Source of the DNA: Lentisphaeria bacterium
GTDB lineage: Bacteria; Verrucomicrobiota; Lentisphaeria; Victivallales; Victivallaceae
Direction: 5' to 3'
Assembly (NCBI GenBank): GCA_022768375.1
Contig: JALEMG010000049.1
Span: 1-58,443, forward strand
Length of the DNA stretch: 58,443 nucleotides
This document shows, one piece after another, positions 50,031-58,107 of the stretch. Made by a program: the position numbers and the translations under genes. Numbering within the stretch: the stretch's first letter is position 1; each line of letters opens with the position of its first letter. The notes beneath the pieces were generated by a model that was not told where the DNA came from, did no database searches, and worked only from the letters and a program-made list of their open reading frames with translations.

Positions 50031-50804
50031 TTATTTGCAGAAGGTCCGGCCTCCGTCCACGTACAGACTTTGCGCGGTGATGTAACTTGCCGCGTCGGAA
50101 AGCAGGAAAAGCGCGGCGGCGGCGATGTCCTCCGGCTGCCCGAGACGGCGCAGGGGCACTTCCTTCTCGCCCAGTTCTTTCCGCTTCGCCGGATCGGGAT
50201 GCCGCTGTTTCAGCAAATCGGTCTCGATGAGCGAGGGATGGACGATGTTGCAGCGGATGCCCTCCGGAGCGAAGTTCTTGGTCACGGCCCGGTTGAGACC
50301 TTCCAGACCGGCTTTGGCGGAGGCGTAGTCCGCTCGGCCGCCGCCGCCGGCGACGATGGCCGCCGAACCGATGATGACGATGGCGCCTTTGCCGGCTTTG
50401 CGCATGAGCGGAATCGCCTCCTTGATGGCGAGAAACGCACCGTTGAGATTGATGTCCACGACTTTGCGCCAGTCGGAAAAGTTGATGTCGCAGAAATTCA
50501 CCGGACTGGTGAATCCGGCGCTGTAAACCAGTCCGTCGAGGCCGCCCCACTTGGCGGCGATCCGGCCGTAGAGCGCGACGGTGTCGGCTTCACTGGTGCA
50601 GTCGGCGGGAACGGCCATGGCGGTCGCGCCTTCGGCCCGCAACTCCTCCAGCAGCGCGGCGGAGGCTTTGCGGTCGGCCTCGCAATCGAGATAACTCCAG
50701 GCCACGGCGCTGCCGGCTTCGGCGCAGTACCGGACGATGGCGGCGCCGATGCCCCTGGCGCCGCCGATGACGAGGGTCTTTCTGCCGGTGAGGTCGAGTT
50801 TCAT
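50031..50804 (-). CDS. Short-chain dehydrogenase/reductase
   Basis: The protein (257 residues) is a classical SDR: cofactor site VIGGARGIGAAI, VYSAGF, catalytic serine in IIGSAAIV and Tyr-X3-Lys in ADYASAKAG, and the C-terminal DAASYITAQSLYVDGG. The substrate is unknown. It overlaps the class III aminotransferase stop by four bases (ATGA), so an amino-ketone or amino-alcohol pathway is possible. A terminator follows. Confidence 0.9.
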   Translation of the reverse strand: MKLDLTGRKTLVIGGARGIGAAIVRYCAEAGSAVAWSYLDCEADRKASAALLEELRAEGATAMAVPADCTSEADTVALYGRIAAKWGGLDGLVYSAGFTSPVNFCDINFSDWRKVVDINLNGAFLAIKEAIPLMRKAGKGAIVIIGSAAIVAGGGGRADYASAKAGLEGLNRAVTKNFAPEGIRCNIVHPSLIETDLLKQRHPDPAKRKELGEKEVPLRRLGQPEDIAAAALFLLSDAASYITAQSLYVDGGRTFCK

Positions 50805-52126
50805 CCCAACACCTCTTTGACGGACTGCTCAAATTTGTCCAGCACCTCGTCGCACTCCGCCCGGCTGATGATCAGAGGCGGTTTGACTTTCAGGACGTTT
50901 TTGCGGACGCCGCCGGTGCCGAGGATGAGGCCGTGCCTGAATCCTGCCGTGCGGATCCTGGTCGCTTCATCGGTCAGCGGATTGAGTTTTTCGTCCGCGA
51001 ACTCCACGCCGATGTGCATGCCCAGTTGCCGGACATCGCCGATCTGGGGGTATTTCTCCTGAAGTTTTTTCAGTCCGGCGCCGAGGTAGTCGCCCATGGC
51101 GCGGCCGTTGGCCAGTACGCCGTTGTCGAACAACTCCAACTGCTTGGCGGCGCACGCCATGGAGAGCGTCGGATTGGCGAAAGCGTGCAGTTCTTCACTG
51201 TCCGGCGCGAAGCCCTCCAGCCGATCATGGATGATGATCGCCGCCAGTGGCAGTCCCGCGCCCACGGACTTGCCGAGGCAGATGATGTCGGGCGTGACAC
51301 CGAAGTAATTGGCCGCGAAAGTTTCTCCGATCCGGCCGTAGGTCTGAATCTCGTCGAAGATCAGCACGGTCTCGAATTCGTCGCAGAGTTTGCGCAGTTC
51401 CTCGAGGTAGTGCTTCGGCAGGATCAACTGCCCGGCGCTGGCCTGGATCGGTTCCACGATGACCCCGGCGGGCTTGCCGGAGACGCCGCGCTGGAAAATT
51501 TCCCGGGTCATTTTGAGACAGATCTCCACGTAATCCTCGGTGCTGACGCCCAGCGGATTGCGGTAGGTCACCGGGTTCGGGATGCGGATGAACGTCCGGG
51601 TGAGCGGCAGGAACCGGCTCCCGCCGAAAAACTTGCCGACGCTCTTGGTCGAGATCCACGACGCCCCCATGGACCCGAGCGTCGAACCGTGATAACTGTC
51701 GAAAAGCGTCACGAATTCCCGGCTGGGCTGGACGTTCTTGAACGCGATCTTCATCGCCGCTTCGATTGCCGGACCGCCGCCCACGGTGAAAGAGACGCGA
51801 TTCATCCCCTCGGGCGCGTGCCGCGCCAGTTCCCGGGCCAGATAGAAGCGGACCTTGTTGTCGAAGCCCTGATGGATATGGGTCATTCGGGTCGAATGCT
51901 CGCAGATGACCCGGTTGATGTCGTCGTTGCAGTACCCCAGCAGCAGCGCCCAACTCTGGCTGGTGCAGTCGATGTAGTCCCTGCCGTTCACGTCCCAGAC
52001 CCGCACGCCTTTGCCGTGGTCCAGCACCGGACCGCCCCGGGTGCCGCCGCCCAGCGAAAGATGCGCCGCGCACTCCTCAAGTTCGCGGTTGGTCATCGAG
52101 TAGATTTTTTCCAGCATTTTGTCCAT
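50801..52126 (-). CDS. Class III PLP aminotransferase
   Basis: This 441-residue omega-aminotransferase-type protein shows RVWDVNGRDYIDCTSQSWAL, GGGPAIEAAMKIAFK, FDSYHGSTLG, VIVEPIQASAG, LIFDEIQTYGRIG and the PLP-lysine region CLGKSVGAGLPLA. Family members use 4-aminobutyrate, ornithine, diamines or amino sugars; which one cannot be read here. The ATG follows AAGGAGG. It is co-transcribed with the SDR gene. Confidence 0.9.
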   Translation of the reverse strand: MDKMLEKIYSMTNRELEECAAHLSLGGGTRGGPVLDHGKGVRVWDVNGRDYIDCTSQSWALLLGYCNDDINRVICEHSTRMTHIHQGFDNKVRFYLARELARHAPEGMNRVSFTVGGGPAIEAAMKIAFKNVQPSREFVTLFDSYHGSTLGSMGASWISTKSVGKFFGGSRFLPLTRTFIRIPNPVTYRNPLGVSTEDYVEICLKMTREIFQRGVSGKPAGVIVEPIQASAGQLILPKHYLEELRKLCDEFETVLIFDEIQTYGRIGETFAANYFGVTPDIICLGKSVGAGLPLAAIIIHDRLEGFAPDSEELHAFANPTLSMACAAKQLELFDNGVLANGRAMGDYLGAGLKKLQEKYPQIGDVRQLGMHIGVEFADEKLNPLTDEATRIRTAGFRHGLILGTGGVRKNVLKVKPPLIISRAECDEVLDKFEQSVKEVLG

Positions 52127-52216
52127 GACGTCCTCCTTCGTGCGTCCCACGGCGCTTTTTGAACATATCCGATGTCCCGAGCCGCCGCGGTTTGATCTTC
52201 CTTTGGCATGGAACGT

Positions 52217-52245
52217 AATATAATGCGGCAAAAATGATATTTCAA
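52217..52245 (-). promoter_or_regulatory. Promoter of the class III aminotransferase/SDR operon
   Basis: Minus strand: TTGAAA (52245-52240), 17 bases, TATATT (52222-52217). Confidence 0.7.
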
Positions 52246-52309
52246 ATCAAAAAAATATATTTTTTGATACTTTTGTTTCAAAAATTGCTTTCCCCCGCGA
52301 TTCGAGAGG

Positions 52310-52338
52310 TTGTTTTCCCCGCGCACCGGTGCTATATT
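52310..52338 (+). promoter_or_regulatory. Promoter of the FGGY kinase gene
   Basis: TTGTTT at 52310, 17 bases, TATATT at 52333, 47 bases before the GTG start. Confidence 0.68.
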
Positions 52339-52385
52339 CAATACGGGACGAACGACATCGGCGGAAAACGTCACGGGAGGATATT

Positions 52386-53579
52386 GTGGACGGCGAATGG
52401 AAACCGCCTTTCTGCGCGGCGATCGATCTTGGGGCCACCAGCGGCAGGGTGATTTTGGGCAATCGGGGCGGGGCAATGCGGGAGATCCACCGGTTTCCGA
52501 CTCCGATGAAGCGGACGGAAGAGGGGATCTTCTGGGATTTCGCCGCACTGAGCGCCGGGGTGCTGGCGGGACTGGCCGAACTGGACGCGGAGCGGGACGG
52601 CGTCGCGGCCGTGAGTTGCGATTCGTGGGCGCAGGATTTCGGACTGCTGAACGCCCGGGGGGAACTGATCCACGATCCGTTCTCCTACCGGGACGAACAC
52701 AGTGCGATCTTCACCCGGGACCGGCTGGAGTACATCCGCCGCCGCTTCCCGGAGATCCTCGCTCCGGCGGTGCGGATGCTGCACATCGCCGACCTGATCC
52801 ACCACCTGCTCTGCGGCGAAATGCGGAGCAATTACACGCTGACGGCGGTCTCCAAATTGCCGACGGATTTTGAACTTTTCGCTCCGGAAGCCGACGGCGA
52901 GATCATCGGGCGCATCAACCATCCGGCGCTGCCGGCGCTGGCGGGCGTCCCGGTGGTCTCCGGCGTCGGGCACGACACGGCGGCGACCTTCGTCGGCGGC
53001 GAAGTGCGCCCCGGCGAACTGCTGATCTCGCTGGGAACGTGGTTCATGGCGGCGGAACCGTGGGATGCCGACCGGCCGATCCCCGCCGGATTCGGTCCGC
53101 TGCCCCTGCCGGGGAAACAACTGGCCCGCACCGTCGGCGGCATGGGCATGTGGCCGTTTCAGCAGTGCGTGAAACAGTGGAAGGCCCGGGGGGAATTTCC
53201 CGGATATCCGGCGCTGGACGCGGCGGCGGCCGTCTCCGCCGTCCCCGGGGAGATCGATCCCGACGATTCGACGCTTTTCTCTCCGGACGACATGGAGGAA
53301 GCGGTGTTCCGTCTGGCCGGGCGGCGGCTCCCTCCCGGTGACGTCACCGCGCTGCTGCTGCGCGGGGTCGCGGCGAAACTGGGGCGGCGGGCGGCGGAAT
53401 TCGGCCGGAAGTTTTCCCGCGTCGTGCTGGTGGGCGGAGCCTGCGGCAGTCCGCTTATTCGGGAACTGCTGGCCGCGCGTCTGCCCGCGCCGACGGTCTG
53501 CCGCGGCACCGAGGCGGCCGCGCGCGGCAATATTCTCACCGCGCTCCGCGCGTGCGCGCCGGAATCGGCGCAGCCGTAG
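52386..53579 (+). CDS. FGGY family carbohydrate kinase, rhamnulokinase-like
   Basis: This 397-residue FGGY kinase has phosphate-1 motif AIDLGATSGRVILG, CDSWAQDFGLL, the central VVSGVGHDTAATFVGG and ISLGTWFM, and the adenosine motif VVLVGGACGSPLIREL. The N-terminal motif and GHDTA region are closest to rhamnulokinases, but no rhamnose genes lie beside it, so the substrate is left open. The GTG is preceded by GGGAGG. It converges tightly (four-base gap) on the LacI gene at 53584. Confidence 0.85.
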   Translation: MDGEWKPPFCAAIDLGATSGRVILGNRGGAMREIHRFPTPMKRTEEGIFWDFAALSAGVLAGLAELDAERDGVAAVSCDSWAQDFGLLNARGELIHDPFSYRDEHSAIFTRDRLEYIRRRFPEILAPAVRMLHIADLIHHLLCGEMRSNYTLTAVSKLPTDFELFAPEADGEIIGRINHPALPALAGVPVVSGVGHDTAATFVGGEVRPGELLISLGTWFMAAEPWDADRPIPAGFGPLPLPGKQLARTVGGMGMWPFQQCVKQWKARGEFPGYPALDAAAAVSAVPGEIDPDDSTLFSPDDMEEAVFRLAGRRLPPGDVTALLLRGVAAKLGRRAAEFGRKFSRVVLVGGACGSPLIRELLAARLPAPTVCRGTEAAARGNILTALRACAPESAQP

Positions 53580-53583
53580 GAGA

Positions 53584-54618
53584 TCAGTTCCGCTCCGAAA
53601 GGCGCGGGACGGTGCTCTGCCGGACCCGCAGTTCGCCCGGCAGCCGTACTTCGGGGCCGGCGGAGGTCCGGGGGGTCCCGAGATATCGGACCACCCACGC
53701 CGCCAGTTCCGCGTAATCCAGCGCGATCGTGGTCAGTCCGGGATAGAGTTGCGCGCCGATGGGCAGGTCGTCGCAGCCGCAGACCGACACGTCGTCCGGG
53801 ATGCGGAGGCGCAGTTCATGCAGTGCCCGGTACACTCCGGCGGCCATCTCGTCGTTGGTGAACACCGCGTCGAAATCCAGCCCGCCGCCGCGCGCTTCCC
53901 GCACTGCCGCCGCCGCCGCCGCCGCGGAGAAGTCGGTGTGGATCACGTACCGGGAATCGAAAGGCACTCCGCCGCCGCTCAGGGATTCGCGGTAGCCGGA
54001 GAGCAGTTCCCGGCTGAAAAAATGTTCCGGCGGACCGCAGATCAGCAGAATCCTGCGCCGCCCGACGGAGAGCAGATGATCCACCGCGGCAATGGCCGCG
54101 CCCCGGTTGTCGAAGGAGAACATGCTCACGCCGCGCTGAAGCGGCGGCGGCACGGCGTTGTCGATCAGCACCGCTCCCGGCAGGGCGTTCACCAACTCCG
54201 CCAGTTGTTCCGGAACGAACGAACCGAGAATGACGGTTTCCGCGCTTCGGTCGTTCCGCACCCGGTCCAGCAGGCGGACAAAGATCGGGTATTCGTCGCC
54301 GCAGGTACGGATGACGCACTCGAACCCGGCCTGCGCGAATTGCTGTTCCAGCGCGGTCAGCAGCCGCATGTGAAAGTAGTACATCCGATGGGCCGCGTTG
54401 CCGAGGATCAACTGGATCTGCCGGGGCTGATCCGAATTGCCCGCCGGGGGACGCCCCGTCCGGCGGACGTGGGAATACCCCAGTCTTTCCGCCGCGCGCA
54501 GGACCATGGCCCGGGTCTCCGGGCGGATCACCGCCGTTTCCCGAAAGGCCCGGCTCGCGGTCATGACGCTGATCCCGCACGCCGCCGCGACATCTTTCAA
54601 ACTGACATTTCCGTGCAT
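53584..54618 (-). CDS. LacI family transcriptional regulator
   Basis: The protein (344 residues) has an N-terminal LacI headpiece (VSLKDVAAACGISVMTASRAF, LGYSHVRR) and a periplasmic-binding-like domain (IQLILGNAAHRMYYFHM, GAVLIDNAVPP, ILLICGPPEHFFSREL, FDAVFTNDEMAAGVYRAL, IPDDVSVCGCDDLPIG). The start ATG has GGAG six bases upstream. It is divergent from the M24/deacetylase operon, whose promoter carries a perfect palindrome that could be its operator. Confidence 0.88.
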   Translation of the reverse strand: MHGNVSLKDVAAACGISVMTASRAFRETAVIRPETRAMVLRAAERLGYSHVRRTGRPPAGNSDQPRQIQLILGNAAHRMYYFHMRLLTALEQQFAQAGFECVIRTCGDEYPIFVRLLDRVRNDRSAETVILGSFVPEQLAELVNALPGAVLIDNAVPPPLQRGVSMFSFDNRGAAIAAVDHLLSVGRRRILLICGPPEHFFSRELLSGYRESLSGGGVPFDSRYVIHTDFSAAAAAAAVREARGGGLDFDAVFTNDEMAAGVYRALHELRLRIPDDVSVCGCDDLPIGAQLYPGLTTIALDYAELAAWVVRYLGTPRTSAGPEVRLPGELRVRQSTVPRLSERN

Positions 54619-54648
54619 AAAAACTCCGATGACAAACACATCGTCTTT

Positions 54649-54677
54649 AACATACTTTGCCGGGAAGGAAATTGCAA
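54649..54677 (-). promoter_or_regulatory. Promoter of the LacI gene
   Basis: Minus strand: TTGCAA (54677-54672), 17 bases, TATGTT (54654-54649). TTTAACAT (54646-54653, plus strand) repeats a half-site of the operator at 54808. Confidence 0.6.
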
Positions 54678-54783
54678 CCCGCCGCCGGGCATTCCCCGGG
54701 GATTTTTTGCGGATCGAACCGAAATCCGCGCCCGTTTCACCCAAAAACCGGAGCGGGAACGGTCCCGCAAAAGACCGCGCCGT

Positions 54784-54812
54784 TTGACAAACGGCAAAGG
54801 CGGTGTTATATT
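54784..54812 (+). promoter_or_regulatory. Promoter of the M24 peptidase/deacetylase operon
   Basis: TTGACA at 54784, 17 bases, TATATT at 54807; the closest match to the standard consensus in the window. Confidence 0.75.
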
Positions 54813-54833
54813 TAACATTGTAAAGTTAAATAT
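54808..54833. promoter_or_regulatory. Candidate operator over the -10 box of the M24 promoter
   Basis: Perfect inverted repeat ATATTTAAC-N8-GTTAAATAT covering the -10 box and start site, ideally placed for repression by the adjacent LacI protein. Confidence 0.55.
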
Positions 54834-54864
54834 GCCGCAAACCTCAATCGGAAAGGGAACAGAA

Positions 54865-56040
54865 ATGGGATTCATGCCAACGGAAGTCAGCCGGACCCAC
54901 ATCGACCGGGTCCGGGAGATCATGGAACGGAAAAACTACGACGCCGTTCTGGTCTACTACGACGAATTCAACATCGGCAACGGCTGGTATCTGACCGGCT
55001 GGTGTCCGCAGTTCGAGTCCGGCGCGGTGCTGGTGCCGCGTCACGGCGAGTCGATGCTGCTCGGCGGGCCGGAGAGCGAACCGTTCGCCAAACAGGACAG
55101 CGCCGTCAAGAAGACTCGGAACTTCAAGCCCTTCATGGTCCCGGACGAGGAGTATCCGGCGTCGACCGTCATCGGCTTCCCGGAACTTTTCGCGGAACTG
55201 CGCCGGAACATCGGCGCGCTGAAAAAAATCGGCGTCGTCGGCGCGGACCGGATGCCGACCGGATGCTACAACGCCATCGCCGCCGGATTCTCCGGGGTGG
55301 AACTGGCCGACGCCACGGACGATTACCTGCGTCTGCGCTATATCAAGGACGACTGGGAACGCGGCTGCATCCGGAAGGCATTCGCGCTGGCCGATGTTTC
55401 GTACGACGCGATGAAAGCCGCCATCCGACCCGGCGCGCAGGAGATCCAGGTCGCCGCCGCCGGAGAATACGCCGCCCGCAGCCGGGGGGCCAGCGGCTTC
55501 GGCTTCACGGCCATCGTCGGCTCGGGGACGCGGGCCAACGCCGTGGTGCCCACCGCGAGTTCCAAAATCCTGACCGCCGGGGAGACGGTGATGATCGGTC
55601 TGGCGCCCAAAGTCAACGGCTACGCGGGCGTCATGGGGGACTACCTGCCGGTCTCCGGGGAGTACACGTCCGATCAGAAAGAGTGCCTCAAAGTCCTGCG
55701 CGAAGCCTTCCGGCTGACCCGGGCGATGCTCAAGCCCGGCGCCGTCGGACGCGACATCGACGCTCCGGCCCGGAGATTCTGCGAAAAGCACGGACTGGAC
55801 GGTTATCTGATCTGTCCTTTCGCCCACACGATCGGCATTCACGAGGCCGAATCGCCCTTCTTCGGCCCCAACAGCGGCGACGTGCTGCAGCCGGGCATGA
55901 CGGTCTGCGTCGACGTGAGTTTCTTCGGTCATCCGAAGTGGCACGGTTCGCGGATCGAGACCGGGTTCGAGATCACCGAGACCGGCGCGAAGCCGCTGAG
56001 CGCGAAAATGGACGCGCTGCACACCTCCGAGGTGGAGTAA
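54865..56040 (+). CDS. M24 family metallopeptidase/creatinase-like protein
   Basis: The 391-residue protein has an N-terminal creatinase-type domain (DRVREIMERKNYDAVLVYYDE) and a C-terminal pita-bread domain of the aminopeptidase P/creatinase family (RAFALADVSYDAM onward, FAHTIGIHEAESPFF, GMTVCVDVSFF). The metal ligands are only partly evident: HTIGIHE and VDVSF are there, but the usual D-X10-D pair is not plain (GVMGDYLPVSG). It may therefore be a creatinase-like amidinohydrolase rather than a peptidase. ATG 54832 is an alternative start. It is followed by a polysaccharide deacetylase four bases later. Confidence 0.82.
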   Translation: MGFMPTEVSRTHIDRVREIMERKNYDAVLVYYDEFNIGNGWYLTGWCPQFESGAVLVPRHGESMLLGGPESEPFAKQDSAVKKTRNFKPFMVPDEEYPASTVIGFPELFAELRRNIGALKKIGVVGADRMPTGCYNAIAAGFSGVELADATDDYLRLRYIKDDWERGCIRKAFALADVSYDAMKAAIRPGAQEIQVAAAGEYAARSRGASGFGFTAIVGSGTRANAVVPTASSKILTAGETVMIGLAPKVNGYAGVMGDYLPVSGEYTSDQKECLKVLREAFRLTRAMLKPGAVGRDIDAPARRFCEKHGLDGYLICPFAHTIGIHEAESPFFGPNSGDVLQPGMTVCVDVSFFGHPKWHGSRIETGFEITETGAKPLSAKMDALHTSEVE

Positions 56041-56044
56041 GACC

Positions 56045-56929
56045 ATGGCGAACTTCAACGTGATCTTCGGCGTCGATATGGAAACCGACGTCGGCAGTTA
56101 CACCGACCGTTACACCGGCATCCGGGAGGGAATGCCGAAACTGCTGGACCTTTTCGCCGCACACGGCGTCCGGGCCACCTGCTTCTGGACCGCTCACGCG
56201 GCGGTCCACAACCCCGACATGGTGAAGCGGACCGCCGCCGCCGGACATGAGATCGGCTGTCACTCGCTGGAACACGAGACGCTGGGCGATCCGCTGTTCC
56301 CCCTGCCCAACAACTGGCCGGTCCGCCCGTATGAGGTCGAAGCGCGCATCGCGGAAGCGACTCAACTGGTGGAGGAGACCGCCGGGGTCCGCCCCGCGAG
56401 TTTCCGCTGTCCCCGGCTCTGGGGCAGCACCACGGTGGTGAACGTACTGGAGAAACTGGGCTACAAGGCCGACGCCTCGCTGCCGCTGTTTTTCTACCGC
56501 ACGATGTTCCGGCCCTACCATCCCGATCCCCGGGACTGGACGAAAGAGGGCGACATGAAACTGGTGGAGATCCCGAACTTCTGCGATCCGGTCATGGAAA
56601 GCCGCGATCCGTGGCAGCGGGACCGGGACCAGTGGCCGCTGTTCCGCACCAAAGGCGCGGAGTTTCTGCTGGACAAGGTTGACGGATTCGTCTCCTGGGT
56701 CCGGGCACGCGGGGTGAATACGCCGACGCTGTGCTTCTACATCCACCCGTGGGAGTTCGCGCCCATGCCGCAGGGCCCGATCGACCTGGGCGAGGCGGAG
56801 GTGCTCCCGAAGCATTTCATCGTCCAAAACTGCGGCGAAATCGCACTGCGCGAACTGGACAAGGTGCTGACCGGACTGACCGCCCGGGGCGCGGCTTACC
56901 GGACCGCGGGGGAGACCGAAGCGGAGTGA
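56045..56929 (+). CDS. Polysaccharide deacetylase (NodB-like) family protein
   Basis: The protein (294 residues) has the carbohydrate esterase 4 layout: the catalytic base and metal aspartates in FGVDMETDVG, the metal histidines in GCHSLEHETLG, FRCPRLWG, and YIHPWEF near the C-terminus. There is no signal peptide. Cytoplasmic NodB-like proteins beside M24 genes often act on amide bonds of small molecules (the PuuE/allantoinase type), so the true substrate may be a small amide, not a polysaccharide. It converges on pheA with a 21-base gap. Confidence 0.85.
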   Translation: MANFNVIFGVDMETDVGSYTDRYTGIREGMPKLLDLFAAHGVRATCFWTAHAAVHNPDMVKRTAAAGHEIGCHSLEHETLGDPLFPLPNNWPVRPYEVEARIAEATQLVEETAGVRPASFRCPRLWGSTTVVNVLEKLGYKADASLPLFFYRTMFRPYHPDPRDWTKEGDMKLVEIPNFCDPVMESRDPWQRDRDQWPLFRTKGAEFLLDKVDGFVSWVRARGVNTPTLCFYIHPWEFAPMPQGPIDLGEAEVLPKHFIVQNCGEIALRELDKVLTGLTARGAAYRTAGETEAE

Positions 56930-56950
56930 CACCGGTCCCTCCGCCGGAGG

Positions 56951-58096
56951 TCACTTCTCGGAGTAGTTGCCCAGAAACGTGAATTTGCCGTCCTCGGCGA
57001 CCAGTTCGCAGAGCAGCGCGCGGACGTCGCGGTCGGCCATGGAAGCCTCGAAGTCCAGATAGAAGTTGTATTCGAAGTCCTCGCCGCGTTTCGGCCGGCT
57101 TTCGATCTTGGTCAGATTGACCCCCAGCACCGCGAAACGGGACAGCAAACTGTACAGCGCTCCGGGACGGTGCGGGATCGGCCCCATGATGCTGATCCGG
57201 TCGGCGCCGGGGTAAATCTCCATTTTGCGCGAAATGCAGATGAACCGGGTGTAGTTGGAGTCGCGGTTCTGAATGTTTTCCCGCAGGACCTCCAGCCCGT
57301 AAATGGCGGCGCATTCCGGGCTGGCGATGGCGGCCAGATCGCGGCGGCCGGATTCGGCGAGAATTTTGGCGGCCATGGCGGTGGAACCGGCGGCGGCGGT
57401 CCCGACGCCCTTCAGTCCGGCCAGGAATTTGCCGCACTGCTTCAGCCCCTGTTCGTGGGAAATGACCTCCCGCACCTCCTCCAGACGGGTGCCGGGGCGG
57501 ACCAGCAGACAGTGGCGGATCCTGAGCCGGTGACTGCGGACGATGAAAAAGTTGTGATCCATCATGAGATCGCAGACCTGATCGATGGTGCCGGAGGTGG
57601 AGTTCTCGATGGGCAGGACCCCGTACCGGCAGAGGTTCTGCTCCACCGCCTTGAACACGCCGGAGAAGTCGTTGAAATAGGTCAGGTCGGCCAGTTCGAA
57701 GATCTGGTCCGCGGCGATCTGGGCATAGGCCCCGGGTACGCCGCAGCAGGCGACTTTGGCGGTTTTCGGAAATGTCTCCGGGGTATCCGCGCCGGCGGCG
57801 GCCACGGCGCGGGCGAAGTCGGAATCCAGCACCATGTCTCTCCGCTGCAGTGATTTGCTCAATTCGAACATGGTGGAGAAAAGGATCCTGGCGCTGCTGC
57901 TCAGTTCGGCGCCGGCGGAACGGGCGATGTGGAGCAGGATCTCCCGTTCCCGTTCCGGGTTGCAGACCGGCAGATGCCGGGCGGCCTTCACTTTGCCGAT
58001 GGTCTTGCCCAGAGCCATCCTCCGGGCGAAAAGGTTCAGGATTTCCGCGTCGATCCGGTCGATTTCCGCCCGGGCGCCGGCAAGGTCGTTATTCAT
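56951..58096 (-). CDS. pheA: Chorismate mutase / prephenate dehydratase
   Basis: The protein (381 residues) has three parts. An AroQ-type chorismate mutase is at 1-90 (AGARAEIDRIDAEILNLFAR, GKTIGKVKAA). Prephenate dehydratase is at about 105-285 (VACCGVPGAYAQIAADQIF, YGVLPIENSTSGTIDQV, SHEQGLKQC). A C-terminal ACT domain follows (GPIPHRPGALYSLLSRFAVLGVNL, then LTKIESRP), the usual phenylalanine-binding site for feedback inhibition. The start ATG lies 11 bases after the second aroF, so aroF-pheA forms a phenylalanine-branch operon. Confidence 0.95.
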   Translation of the reverse strand: MNNDLAGARAEIDRIDAEILNLFARRMALGKTIGKVKAARHLPVCNPEREREILLHIARSAGAELSSSARILFSTMFELSKSLQRRDMVLDSDFARAVAAAGADTPETFPKTAKVACCGVPGAYAQIAADQIFELADLTYFNDFSGVFKAVEQNLCRYGVLPIENSTSGTIDQVCDLMMDHNFFIVRSHRLRIRHCLLVRPGTRLEEVREVISHEQGLKQCGKFLAGLKGVGTAAAGSTAMAAKILAESGRRDLAAIASPECAAIYGLEVLRENIQNRDSNYTRFICISRKMEIYPGADRISIMGPIPHRPGALYSLLSRFAVLGVNLTKIESRPKRGEDFEYNFYLDFEASMADRDVRALLCELVAEDGKFTFLGNYSEK

Positions 58097-58107
58097 CCGT
58101 CGTCTCC

